Under the pieces are notes generated by a model. It ran no database searches. It was not told the origin of the DNA and saw only the letters and a program-made list of their open reading frames with translations. DNA of 64,000 nt from 0-14-0-20-45-22 sp041645495 (GTDB lineage Bacteria; Fidelibacterota; UBA2242), in assembly GCA_041645495.1 (NCBI GenBank), contig JBAZPZ010000003.1, positions 1 through 64,000 on the forward strand, written 5' to 3'. The translations under genes were made by a program, and so were the position numbers. Of this stretch, positions 16,604 to 25,250 are shown one piece after another (the stretch's first letter is position 1; the number at the start of each line of letters is the position of its first letter).

Positions 16604-17519
16604 TGTTACCCAACAACTCCTTTGGCGGTTTGGTTTTCCACCGGCGATGAAACCAGTAATATTGCTCGGGGCACCGGCGAATTTCTTCCTGAAAATAATC
16701 GGTGATAGATTGCGTCACCTGCTGAATCGGATCGCCCGATTCTTGAATTGCGTCTTCCACTTGCAGTTCTTTTAACCGAATGGCATATTTGCCATCGGTG
16801 TCCATCAAGCAGGTTCCGAGGATCAACGGGCACTTGAGTTTGGTCGCAAACAGAGCCGGACCGCGAAAGGTTGAAGACCACTGATCGAAGAATCGGACAA
16901 AAATCCCGTTCTTCCCGGCATCCTGATCCGCGACCATGTAGAGAATATTTCCGTTTTTGACGAATTTCCACATCTTTACGGATTGACGTTTTGTTTTGGG
17001 AAACAGACGAGCGCCGTTCCGTGTGCGCGTCCGAAAAATGAGATTATGCGTGAGTGGATTTTTGAGTTTCTTCGCGATGGCGCCGATCGCATAACCTTTT
17101 CTTGCGTACCAATCGGCGAATACTTCCCAATTCCCAAGATGGAACAGAACGATGAGCGCTCCTTTCTTTTGTTTCAATACATCGTCGAGAACGGACTGAT
17201 CGTCGTTCCGAACATACCGGAAAAACCGGGAATCCGAAAGATGAAAGACCGGGATCAGGTCGAAATAAACTTTGGTAAAATGGACGTAAGCGCGTCGGGC
17301 GATCCGATGTCGCCATTGACGGGTCGATTCGGGGAATGCACGTTTCAGATTATTCAGGACGACTTTTTTCCGAAAAGGTAAGAAAAAGTAGGCGAACGTT
17401 CCGACAAATTCAGCGAACGTTTGCCGGGAGCGGATCGTCAACGGCGTCAGAACCCACACGAGCAGGCGAAGACACAGATACTCGAACCAAAATTGCGTCG
17501 ATAACTTTTTTTTTGACAT
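16596..17519 (-). CDS. lpxL: Lysophospholipid/lipid A acyltransferase, LpxL/HtrB family
   Basis: Members add a secondary acyl chain to Kdo-lipid A at the inner membrane. The 307-residue protein has the catalytic H-x4-E motif as LFHLGNWEVFADW near residue 130 and a hydrophobic N-terminus. ADQDAGKNGIFVRFFD matches the conserved family core. The following MsbA-like exporter and the Kdo genes at 39-45 kb support a lipid A role. Which acyl chain it adds (LpxL or LpxM type) is not clear. Confidence 0.85.
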   Translation of the reverse strand: MSKKKLSTQFWFEYLCLRLLVWVLTPLTIRSRQTFAEFVGTFAYFFLPFRKKVVLNNLKRAFPESTRQWRHRIARRAYVHFTKVYFDLIPVFHLSDSRFFRYVRNDDQSVLDDVLKQKKGALIVLFHLGNWEVFADWYARKGYAIGAIAKKLKNPLTHNLIFRTRTRNGARLFPKTKRQSVKMWKFVKNGNILYMVADQDAGKNGIFVRFFDQWSSTFRGPALFATKLKCPLILGTCLMDTDGKYAIRLKELQVEDAIQESGDPIQQVTQSITDYFQEEIRRCPEQYYWFHRRWKTKPPKELLGNNA

Positions 17520-17555
17520 GGGAGACGGTAACGATCGGATTAGCCGCGTCGGGAT

Positions 17556-17996
17556 TTATTCGTACACTTGCTTGAAGACGTCGAGAAGCGATCGTTTTTT
17601 CGTCTCGTGTTTTCCGGCGGCATAAATCAGCGCGTCGAATAACGGCTTTTCACGATTGAACTCGTTCTGATAGAAGATATCGATCCAAGAAATGAACTCT
17701 TCCTTTTGCGTTTCGTCCATCCCGCTGAACAAATCGAATAATGGATCGGTGAACTTTTTCTTGAATTGATCGGAATATTCTTTCTCTTTTTTGGACTCTT
17801 CGAGACGGCACTGGATTTCATAAGTCCGATAGAGATAAGCATGAAGGAACACTTTTTTTTCAGAGAGATTGAGCGTGTGCCAATAGAGGCTCTGACCCCA
17901 GGCAGTATAGTCCATATCGGGCGTTTTCAGCGTATCTTGTCCGGGCAGGAAACTGCAAAACAGTAACAGAAAAAATATAACCTGGATTTTTTTCAT
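17556..17996 (-). CDS. Small exported protein of unknown function
   Basis: The 146-residue protein starts at ATG 17996, two bases before the ispG stop codon on the minus strand, and opens with a signal peptide (MKKIQVIFFLLLFCSFLPGQ). The mature part is polar and rich in Lys, Glu, Phe and Tyr and is probably helical. No family is recognised. The open frame extends upstream through ispG in another frame, but the signal peptide and spacing make 17996 the likely start. Confidence 0.65.
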   Translation of the reverse strand: MKKIQVIFFLLLFCSFLPGQDTLKTPDMDYTAWGQSLYWHTLNLSEKKVFLHAYLYRTYEIQCRLEESKKEKEYSDQFKKKFTDPLFDLFSGMDETQKEEFISWIDIFYQNEFNREKPLFDALIYAAGKHETKKRSLLDVFKQVYE

Positions 17997-17998
17997 GG

Positions 17999-19084
17999 CT
18001 AATTCTCCTCGGTAGTTTCCGGAATGAATTGTTCGATTTCCTCCATCAGACGATCGACGGCGGAAGATTCCGGGATTTTCTCGACGATCTCGCCCTTGCG
18101 GAACAGGAGCGCCTCGCCTTTTCCCGATGCGATTCCGACATCGGCCGTTCTGGCTTCGCCGGGTCCGTTGACAACGCAACCCATCACGGCAACGGTGATA
18201 TTTTTCCGGATATTTTTGGTACGTTCTTCGACTTCCCGGACGATTTCCATCAGATTCACTTCCGTCCGTCCGCACGTCGGACACGAAATGATATTCACAC
18301 CGCGACGGATGATGGAAAGCGACTTCAGAATCTGAAAACCGACGCGTACTTCTTCCACCGGTTTAGCGGTAAGTGACACTCTCAGTGTATCGCCGATCCC
18401 TTCGGAGAGAAGCGTTCCGATACCGATGGCGGATTTAATCGTTCCCTGCCACAGCGGCCCGGCTTCCGTGACGCCCAGATGAAGCGGAAAGTCATATTTC
18501 TCGGAAAATAACCGGTTGGCCTGAATCATGAGCCGAACATCCGACGACTTGAGCGCGACAACGATGTCCTGAAAGTCGTTTTCCAGACAGATGTCGATAT
18601 GCCGTTTTGCGCTTTCGAGCATGGCTTCCGGTGTCGGATAACCGTATTTTTCCAGCAAGTCTTTTTCCAATGAACCGGAGTTGACGCCGAACCGGATCGG
18701 TATGTGTGCGGCTTTGGCTTTTTTCAGAACTTCGGTTACACGTTCTTTTCCGCCGATATTGCCGGGATTGATCCGAACTTTATCGACGCCCGCGTCGATC
18801 GCGCCCAGCGCGAGCCGGTAATTGAAGTGAATATCCGCCACAAGCGGAATCGTCATGTGCTTTTTGATCTCCGGAAGCGCAGCGACCGCGCGTTCATCCG
18901 GGATGGTGATTCGCAAAATCTGACAACCGGCCGCCTGAAGTTCCTCGATTTCCGGCAGAATCGACCGGAGATCGTGCGTTTTGGACGTGGTCATGGATTG
19001 AACGGTAATCGGTGCGCCGCCGCCAATCGGAATATTTCCGGCAAGAACCCGACGTGTTATTTTTCTCGGATATGAAGTCATCAC
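17999..19084 (-). CDS. ispG: (E)-4-hydroxy-3-methylbut-2-enyl-diphosphate synthase
   Basis: IspG (GcpE) is an iron-sulfur enzyme of the MEP isoprenoid pathway that reduces methylerythritol cyclodiphosphate to HMBPP. The 361-residue protein has the TIM-barrel start ITVQSMTTSKT. It has the three cluster-binding cysteines in ISCPTCGRTEVNL and MGCVVNGPGEA near residues 265-310. It opens the operon ispG, small exported protein, lpxL, tsaC, exporter, selA, selB. A terminator separates it from the motor-like operon upstream. Confidence 0.96.
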   Translation of the reverse strand: MMTSYPRKITRRVLAGNIPIGGGAPITVQSMTTSKTHDLRSILPEIEELQAAGCQILRITIPDERAVAALPEIKKHMTIPLVADIHFNYRLALGAIDAGVDKVRINPGNIGGKERVTEVLKKAKAAHIPIRFGVNSGSLEKDLLEKYGYPTPEAMLESAKRHIDICLENDFQDIVVALKSSDVRLMIQANRLFSEKYDFPLHLGVTEAGPLWQGTIKSAIGIGTLLSEGIGDTLRVSLTAKPVEEVRVGFQILKSLSIIRRGVNIISCPTCGRTEVNLMEIVREVEERTKNIRKNITVAVMGCVVNGPGEARTADVGIASGKGEALLFRKGEIVEKIPESSAVDRLMEEIEQFIPETTEEN

Positions 19085-19139
19085 GCGCTCAAGTTAATAT
19101 CCGGCAGTTTCTTACACAAATAAAAGTTCCGCATATGGA

Positions 19140-19165
19140 AAAAGCCCCTTGGTCAAGGGGCTTTT
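19140..19165 (-). terminator. Rho-independent terminator of the motor-like operon
   Basis: A perfect 11-base-pair stem (AAAAGCCCCTT / AAGGGGCTTTT) with a four-base loop is followed by a T-run on the minus strand. It lies 23 bases past the FliG-like stop and before ispG. Confidence 0.9.
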
Positions 19166-19188
19166 CACGTTCTTTTGGAAAGAAATAT

Positions 19189-20121
19189 TTATTCGATGAA
19201 GTCGGCATCCATAAAATCTTCGAGTTTGAAGCGCCCTTCCTTTTCCAGTTCGCGCGCTTTATCGACGATCTTTTTCTGTGCGGCTTCGACTTTTCTTCTC
19301 GGTTGAGGTCCTTCCAGCAACTGCATTTCGTCCTGAAGGATGATCTGCGTTCTCTGCGGAAGTGAGTTTATGAAAAACTCCTTGATGTCGTCCGGCTGAC
19401 CTTTCAGCGCGTAGGCGACTTCCGAGGCTTCGACGGATTTCAGTACGTCGCCGACAACTGTCTGCGGCAGTTTGGTCATATCGTCGAACGTAAAATAGAA
19501 ATGCTTGACCTGCTGAACGAGTTCCGGCGCTTCTTTCTCCAGATGTTCGAGAAACCGCCTTTCATCTTTCGGAGCCATCTGGCTCAGAATGCCGGCGACG
19601 TTCTCGCCACCGCCCCGTGAATATTCGGAAGCGCGCGGCAGAAACGCGGCTTTCTCCTTCAGTTCGTTTGCGATGCTGACGACGCCTTCCAGCGGAATGT
19701 CGCCGATGTGCCCGATTTCCGCCATCACTCTCGGCTGTGCCGTAGGCGGAAGATTTTGCAGGACGATCACCTGTCTGTCCACGCTCAATTGAGCGACCGT
19801 CAGCGCCATGATGACGGGCGATTCGGCGGCAATCAGCGAAATGATCTGATTGTCGCTCAAATCGTTCAGGTACTCGAACGGTTTTTTCGTCTCTTCCCCG
19901 GCCGGTGTGAATTTTTCCGTAACAAAACTGAAGTAAAATTCCTCAAGAACCGCTTTTTTAACCTCAAACGGTACACTGGCAGTGGAAGACATGTGTTGCC
20001 GAATTTTCTGGAGTTGGTTCTTGTTCAATCCCTTGAACATCTGAAGAGCCAGATTCGCGCCAAGCGTCTTGAACAGTATCGCGGCTTTATCCAGTCCGGT
20101 CAGGTCTTTATATTCCGTCAT
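19189..20121 (-). CDS. FliG-like motor switch protein
   Basis: FliG forms the torque ring that the MotA/MotB stators push against. The 310-residue protein has an N-terminal domain starting LTGLDKAAILFKTLG, a middle domain (residues 81-160) in which the usual EHPQ motif is ESPV, and a C-terminal domain (about 175-290). The charged torque-helix residues of FliG appear kept: K240 in ALKGQ, R257 in LPQRTQ, D264/E265 in QDEM and R275/R276 before KVE. A strong site (AAGGAGG) precedes the ATG. It ends the operon with FliF-like, MotB and MotA. No FliM, FliN or other flagellar gene is nearby, so a non-flagellar motor is inferred. Confidence 0.85.
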   Translation of the reverse strand: MTEYKDLTGLDKAAILFKTLGANLALQMFKGLNKNQLQKIRQHMSSTASVPFEVKKAVLEEFYFSFVTEKFTPAGEETKKPFEYLNDLSDNQIISLIAAESPVIMALTVAQLSVDRQVIVLQNLPPTAQPRVMAEIGHIGDIPLEGVVSIANELKEKAAFLPRASEYSRGGGENVAGILSQMAPKDERRFLEHLEKEAPELVQQVKHFYFTFDDMTKLPQTVVGDVLKSVEASEVAYALKGQPDDIKEFFINSLPQRTQIILQDEMQLLEGPQPRRKVEAAQKKIVDKARELEKEGRFKLEDFMDADFIE

Positions 20122-20137
20122 GAATTCATTCCTCCTT

Positions 20138-21637
20138 CTATTCGGCTTCCGTCTGTTCCGGTTTTACGTCGCCGCTCAACCAGTCGTTGATAATGCGTGA
20201 AGCCGTGTCGGGTTGACCGACGCTCATTGAAATGACAGACTGTTTGATTCCCTTCATTTCCTCTTTCTGAGCCTCCATGTCGACGGGTTCCGCCGCGACT
20301 TTCGGCTCGGGAACGGGAATTGCCGGCGGAACGGCAGCCGGTTGCGAAGAGGTCGGTGCGGCTACGATTTCCGGAGCCGGTTTTTCAATGGGTTGCGGCG
20401 CCGGCGGAACCGGACGGGGACCCATCGGAATTTTCGTGCCGTATCCCCATTCTATTTCCTGTCGCCTTGCCTGATTTCTACGCGTAATGAGGATGATGAA
20501 AAGAAGGATCAGGATAAGCAATGCCGCGATTCCAGCGGCGATCAGAACGCCCATATTTTTGAGGCGCGACATGATGGGCGGCGTCGTTTCCAATGCGCCC
20601 AGTTCGATTTCCTGCAGACGGCGGTTGCTGTCGCGTAGTTGATCTTTTAAATTGGCGAGTTCCTGTTCGCGGACTGTTGTTGCTTTCTCGGTTTCCTGCC
20701 GCTGTTCGTCGGTGAGTTGCGGTGTCTGCAACTGCGCTCTCAGGTCGGTGATCTCTTTTTTCAAATCTTCCATGCGAAGCGAATCGCGGACGACAACCTG
20801 CTTCTCGGCGCGCCGCTGTTGATCGATGCGGCCGGAACGTTCGGTTTCCGTTTGTCTTCTGTCGATGTCGTCGATTTTTTCCGCGATATTTTTCAGGATG
20901 ATCGCCTGAGCGCCGTCGGTCTCTTTTTTCTTCTTGAAATTCGCTGTCATAACGCTGATGATGTCACCACGCGACCGATCAAAGTGCGAGGCGATGTTGA
21001 CGACCTGTCGGATATTTTCGATCATGTCCGGAGTCACGCCGTCTTCGACGATAATGCTGATCTGTTGCCGCTTGATGGTAAGAACAGGAATAAACTGTTT
21101 ATTGACAGTTGTCGGTACCATTTTGGATTCCGGTGTTTCCTGACTTTCGGAAGTGTCCCCGATGTTTTCGGCCGTATCGGACATCAACTCCTGCGCCGGT
21201 TGATTCCTGGGTGTTTCGGTGAACGCTTCCTGCGGAATTTCAAAACCGGGCAATGGCAGAGAATAGGTTTGTTTGGCCGGTTTTTTCGATGTTGCACTCA
21301 TATCTGCAGGCGTTTGCACACTCCGGGCGCTCGTTTTTGGCTTCCCTTTGGCGACAGTTTCCCCGGACCTGGCATCCGACGGTGACTGCCTAACCGTCTG
21401 TGTCTGTTCGATCGGTGTGAATTCGATATCCACGTTCACATCGACCACGAACTTCATGTCGTCAAGGAGTTTATTCAGCGCGTCGCTGATCCTTTCCCGG
21501 AGACTGTTTTCGACGAGTAGTTTTTGAGATAGATAGGAAACCTGATTATCCTGCGCGAACAGAAAGGTCAGCAACAGACATAGACATGCCATTGCAAAAA
21601 ATGCTTTTTTTATCGTCAGGTTATCATTTCTGGCCAT
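20138..21637 (-). CDS. FliF-like rotor membrane protein, reduced and rebuilt
   Basis: In flagella FliF forms the MS ring to which FliG binds. This 499-residue protein has a signal anchor (11-28). An RBM3-like module split in two halves follows: 34-82 with VDVNVDIEFTPIEQTQT, and 186-236 with ISIIVEDGVTPDMIENIRQ and FDRSRGDIISVM. The halves are parted by a Ser/Thr/Pro-rich linker. Next are a coiled coil (241-346), a membrane helix (363-387), a Pro/Ala-rich stretch (403-455) and a C-terminal tail (456-490) ending SRIINDWL, like the FliG-binding tail of FliF. RBM1 and RBM2 are absent and the coiled coil is new. The gene lies between motB and the FliG-like gene. Confidence 0.75.
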   Translation of the reverse strand: MARNDNLTIKKAFFAMACLCLLLTFLFAQDNQVSYLSQKLLVENSLRERISDALNKLLDDMKFVVDVNVDIEFTPIEQTQTVRQSPSDARSGETVAKGKPKTSARSVQTPADMSATSKKPAKQTYSLPLPGFEIPQEAFTETPRNQPAQELMSDTAENIGDTSESQETPESKMVPTTVNKQFIPVLTIKRQQISIIVEDGVTPDMIENIRQVVNIASHFDRSRGDIISVMTANFKKKKETDGAQAIILKNIAEKIDDIDRRQTETERSGRIDQQRRAEKQVVVRDSLRMEDLKKEITDLRAQLQTPQLTDEQRQETEKATTVREQELANLKDQLRDSNRRLQEIELGALETTPPIMSRLKNMGVLIAAGIAALLILILLFIILITRRNQARRQEIEWGYGTKIPMGPRPVPPAPQPIEKPAPEIVAAPTSSQPAAVPPAIPVPEPKVAAEPVDMEAQKEEMKGIKQSVISMSVGQPDTASRIINDWLSGDVKPEQTEAE

Positions 21638-21653
21638 AACCTTTTCCCCTTAT

Positions 21654-22340
21654 TTATCCTATGGTTAGAAAAAAAATCTCGACCCGTCGGTTTTGAGATT
21701 TTTTCTCATTGGTTGAATTTGCATCTTCGATCGTTTTCCCGGCGGAACGCGGTCGGGTGTCGGCGTATCCGACTGCCTGAAACCGGTTGGACGGGATGCC
21801 GCGACTCGAGAAATAGCGAACGACCTGCGACGCTCTTGCCGACGAAAGTTCCCAATTGGAGGGATATAATTGCGATTTGATCGGATCGCTGTCCGTATGT
21901 CCTTCGATTGCGATTGGAAAGACGGATTTTCGGATCATGATGTCTAATTTATCGAGAATCGGAAAGATGTTCGGGTTCAAGTCGGCGCTACCAGATTGGA
22001 AAGAGATTTCGCTCGGAATTTTAATGCAGACGCCGCGCGCGCTCGTTTCCACCTGAATGACGTCTTTCAGTTTTTCCTCTTCGATGACCTTCACAACTTC
22101 CTTGAAAACCTCGGTGAGCGTGTACGTCTTGGCCTTACCGCCGGGGCCGCCCCCAAGCGCATCGCCGACGGAACTGCCAAACTGTTCCAGTTTCACCGGA
22201 TCGAGTTTGGACATCGAGAACAGAAGCACAAAAAAAGTCATTAGCAGAGTCATCATATCTGCATAGGTTGTCAACCAAGGCTCTTCTTCGTCTTTTCCGC
22301 CTAACGATTTGATCTTTTTTCTTTTCTTTTCTTCAGCCAT
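21654..22340 (-). CDS. motB: MotB-type stator protein with OmpA domain
   Basis: MotB anchors the stator to peptidoglycan and carries the ion-binding aspartate. The 228-residue protein has one membrane helix starting PWLTTYADMMTLLMTFF, with D28 in the position of E. coli MotB D32. It has an OmpA-like peptidoglycan-binding domain from about residue 115, with IEGHTDSDP and NWELSSARASQVV. A Gly-rich linker lies between. It starts three bases after the motA stop. The ion cannot be told from the sequence with certainty. It may power a non-flagellar machine here. Confidence 0.92.
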   Translation of the reverse strand: MAEEKKRKKIKSLGGKDEEEPWLTTYADMMTLLMTFFVLLFSMSKLDPVKLEQFGSSVGDALGGGPGGKAKTYTLTEVFKEVVKVIEEEKLKDVIQVETSARGVCIKIPSEISFQSGSADLNPNIFPILDKLDIMIRKSVFPIAIEGHTDSDPIKSQLYPSNWELSSARASQVVRYFSSRGIPSNRFQAVGYADTRPRSAGKTIEDANSTNEKKSQNRRVEIFFLTIG

Positions 22341-22343
22341 CGA

Positions 22344-23138
22344 TTATTTCTTTTCTTCCGGTCGTTTCCAATCGCGCGGTCTTAAATAGGAATTCAGTTT
22401 TTCACGGACTATCAGCGGATGTTTCCGGGCTTGTAGCAGAAGCGCTCCTTCGATCAACATGCTTTGCATGAGATTATGCCTCTCGATGCGGGTTTCAAAT
22501 TTGACTGCCATCGGATTGAAAATTAGATTGGCAAGAATCGTGCCGTAAAACGTCGTGATGATGGCGGCGCCCATTCCGGCGCCCAGCACCTTCATCGGGT
22601 CGGCTCCGGACGAAGAAATCTCGGCCATCCCGTACAGCATCACGACTAAGCCGATGAGCGTTCCGACCATTCCGAACGCCGGTGAATATTTACCCATCGT
22701 TCTCAGTACGTTAGCTTCGCCTTTTTCACGCATTGTCCTGTTTTCGATGCGGGTCTCGAGAATATCGCGCATTTCGTCGGGATTATAACCGTCGATGACC
22801 ATTTGAAGCGCATCTCGAAGGAACGGATCGTGAATGCCGGACAGCGACTTTTCGAGGTCCTGCATGCTTTTCCGTGCAATGGGTGCGAGATTGACGATCG
22901 TTTCCACCTCTTCCGGTAGATTAATCTTCTCTTTCTTAAAAACCATCAGGATGGATTTACTCAGGCTGAGCACGTCATTTAGCGAGAAACTGATCAGCGT
23001 CGCCGCGAACGAACCGCCGCCGACGATGAGCAAACTCGGCAAATCGGCGAACATGCTGAAATTCGGCGTCAGCAGATAAATCCCCCAAACGATGAGTCCG
23101 GTGCCGGTGATAACTCCCAGTATTGTGGCTATATCCAT
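22344..23138 (-). CDS. motA: MotA-type stator channel protein
   Basis: This 264-residue protein has four membrane segments. The cytoplasmic loop keeps the charged pair that meets FliG in E. coli (R90, E98), here R89 and E96 in IARKSMQDLEKS. The two conserved prolines near the channel are P153 (YSPAFGMVGT) and P209 (LIFNPMAVKF). It is of the long-loop Bacillus/PomA type (length about 255-265). It sits ten bases after the outer-membrane TPR gene and directly before motB. Confidence 0.92.
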   Translation of the reverse strand: MDIATILGVITGTGLIVWGIYLLTPNFSMFADLPSLLIVGGGSFAATLISFSLNDVLSLSKSILMVFKKEKINLPEEVETIVNLAPIARKSMQDLEKSLSGIHDPFLRDALQMVIDGYNPDEMRDILETRIENRTMREKGEANVLRTMGKYSPAFGMVGTLIGLVVMLYGMAEISSSGADPMKVLGAGMGAAIITTFYGTILANLIFNPMAVKFETRIERHNLMQSMLIEGALLLQARKHPLIVREKLNSYLRPRDWKRPEEKK

Positions 23139-23148
23139 AGTTTAAACC

Positions 23149-24492
23149 TTACTCCTTTACGTTTTGTTCGCCGGCGCTCCGCAGCCTGTTCTCATTCATC
23201 GCCCGCAAAATGTTTCGCACATCGTCGTATTCCGGATCGATGCGAAGCGCCAGATTCCAGTTGATCGTCGCCCGATCGATATCGCCAAGTTTGTAGTAAA
23301 TCGATCCGCGCCGCGCATATGCCAGCGCCAGATTCGGATTGAGTTCAATCGCATTTTCCACTTCGACCAGCGCTTCTCTGTAATCGCCGGTATAAAAATA
23401 TTGGAGAGACTTCGATAGGTGTTTTAACGCCAGATTGATATTTTGCTTCATCGCATGTTTGGCGAGTTTAACGGTCCGAACAGAATCTTCCAGCATATTG
23501 GTTTTCTGACGAAGATTGGCGACCTGACTGGTCAGATACTTGATCTCGGTTTCATAAACATTCAGCGAGTCCCGCAATTTGGCGATCTCAAAATCCGCGG
23601 CCTTGAGCGTCGAATCGAGGCGCGCCGCGAATTGTTCTTCCAGATCGAGCACCATTTTCGAACCTTCATTGACCATTCCTTCGAGCATTTTTTTTCGTGT
23701 CTGTTCCGGCTTGATGCGCGGAATCCGGAAGTCGAGGCCGACGCTAATGCTGGGTGCTTCCCGTATGTTGGAGGCGTCGAAATTCTTCGCTCCAAAATTA
23801 TACAGGTAAGTCACGTTGCTTATGCCAAGATTCAGATGGTAATCTTGCGTGATGGGAATTCGGACGCCGAGATTCACGCTACCGCCATCGAATTCACCAA
23901 TCAGATCGACACCGCCTTGCTTCGCCATCATATTCGTGTGCATCAAAATCCCAGCGAACACGCCGGCAGTGGTGCTGGAATCATCGCCGAACGCTGTCGC
24001 TAATCCGCCGGTTCCAAATCCCATGTAGGTGAAAAGGCTGTTCTTTCCGAACTGCTTCTCGTTGGCGATGACGCCGAAGATGGAAAGCGTTTGGGTATCC
24101 ATGTTCAGTTTTTTCTCGCCCTGTCTGAGCACCAGATCGTGAATGCCCGCCGAAAAACTGATATCACCGTAAGTAAAAAGCCGCTGTTGCAGGTGAAATC
24201 CGAACTCGACCGGCTTATCACCGATAATTCCCTGCACAGAGGTGAATCCGATCTTGAACGAATTGGTCAGGTCGGTCTCGAAAAAGACACCTTTGGTGAA
24301 CAAGGAGTCGGCAAAGCCGTAAACGTCCGTGCTGAAACCGGTCCGGAAAATGTAAGGAGTGCGATAGATACTGCTGGTCGGTATCTTGATCATGTAGCCG
24401 GGATGGGAAAATCCGACGCGCGTGACCTGCGCGCTGGAAACCTCGACGGCCAGAAGGATGACCAGACCTATTGATTTTGATCGTCTTATCAT
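23149..24492 (-). CDS. Outer-membrane barrel-like protein with coiled coil and TPR tail
   Basis: This is a 447-residue exported protein, read from ATG 24492, which has GGAG nine bases upstream and a signal peptide ending VSSAQ. A GTG at 24516 overlapping the previous stop is the other possible start. Residues about 20-265 are rich in alternating Gly/aromatic strands, typical of an outer-membrane beta structure. Residues about 265-350 form a coiled coil, and 355-440 hold two or three TPR units (HLSKSLQYFYTGDYREALVEVE, YARRGSIYYKLGDIDRA). I recognise no named family. Co-transcription with motA/motB suggests that it links the motor to the outer membrane. Confidence 0.7.
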   Translation of the reverse strand: MIRRSKSIGLVILLAVEVSSAQVTRVGFSHPGYMIKIPTSSIYRTPYIFRTGFSTDVYGFADSLFTKGVFFETDLTNSFKIGFTSVQGIIGDKPVEFGFHLQQRLFTYGDISFSAGIHDLVLRQGEKKLNMDTQTLSIFGVIANEKQFGKNSLFTYMGFGTGGLATAFGDDSSTTAGVFAGILMHTNMMAKQGGVDLIGEFDGGSVNLGVRIPITQDYHLNLGISNVTYLYNFGAKNFDASNIREAPSISVGLDFRIPRIKPEQTRKKMLEGMVNEGSKMVLDLEEQFAARLDSTLKAADFEIAKLRDSLNVYETEIKYLTSQVANLRQKTNMLEDSVRTVKLAKHAMKQNINLALKHLSKSLQYFYTGDYREALVEVENAIELNPNLALAYARRGSIYYKLGDIDRATINWNLALRIDPEYDDVRNILRAMNENRLRSAGEQNVKE

Positions 24493-24512
24493 TTGACTCA
24501 ACTCCGTTTGTC

Positions 24513-25250
24513 TCACTCTTTCTGTTTTAACCGTTTCAGTTCGAGTTCGGATAATTTGGCTCGCGGACTGCTGGGAAACCGTTTCAGCAGTCTGGTGAAA
24601 AACGCCTCCGCCAGTTTCGTCTCGCCCGTTTTTTGATAGATCACCGCCGAAGCAAACAGCGCATCATCCAGCCACTCAGATAACGGATATTCTACCACTT
24701 TTTTAAAATACTCCAGCGCGAGATAATCATCACCTAATTCAACGTAACAATTCCCGATCCAGTAATAAGTATCGCCAATCATCTCGGAAGAAACGTCCGC
24801 GGACATCGTTTTTTGAAAGTAATCGACGGCAACCAGAAAATTTTGATGATTGAAAGCATCCAATCCTTTCTGAAAGTATTTCTGGCCGTCTTTTCGTGAA
24901 TATATTTTCGCCGGATTCGAAAGCGGCGCATACGGCGATTGAAACAACCGGTTTTGCAACGCGACGACCAATTTTTTCAACGAATCCTGTTCCGCTTTCA
25001 AACTGTCCGTATCTGCTCGGAATCGTGAAAAAGCCAACGAAAGGGAGTCTAATTGGTTCTGTAGATGAACCAAACTGAGGTTAGCAACGCCTTTCCCGAA
25101 GAAGGGGGTAGACTCCCTCGCTGGCTCTATAGTGATTCCGAGATCGTACAACTGCGTCGCTTTGCGCGCGGTTCCCGTTGTATCGGGTTCAATCGGAAGC
25201 AAAGTAATGGGTATGGCTATCATCAGTAGAATAATTTTCGGTAATCTCAA
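24513..25250 (-). CDS. CpoB/YbgF-like periplasmic TPR protein
   Basis: The 245-residue protein has a signal peptide (MRLPKIILLMIAIPITLLP), a coiled coil at about residues 55-95 (LQNQLDSLSLAF and DSLKAEQDSLKKLVV) and a C-terminal TPR domain (115-240, with YYWIGNCYVELGDDYLAL). This is the layout of YbgF/CpoB, which in other bacteria works with the TolQ/TolR relatives of MotA/MotB. It overlaps the upstream gene by four bases. It and the next gene are two versions of the same architecture. Confidence 0.75.
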   Translation of the reverse strand: MRLPKIILLMIAIPITLLPIEPDTTGTARKATQLYDLGITIEPARESTPFFGKGVANLSLVHLQNQLDSLSLAFSRFRADTDSLKAEQDSLKKLVVALQNRLFQSPYAPLSNPAKIYSRKDGQKYFQKGLDAFNHQNFLVAVDYFQKTMSADVSSEMIGDTYYWIGNCYVELGDDYLALEYFKKVVEYPLSEWLDDALFASAVIYQKTGETKLAEAFFTRLLKRFPSSPRAKLSELELKRLKQKE

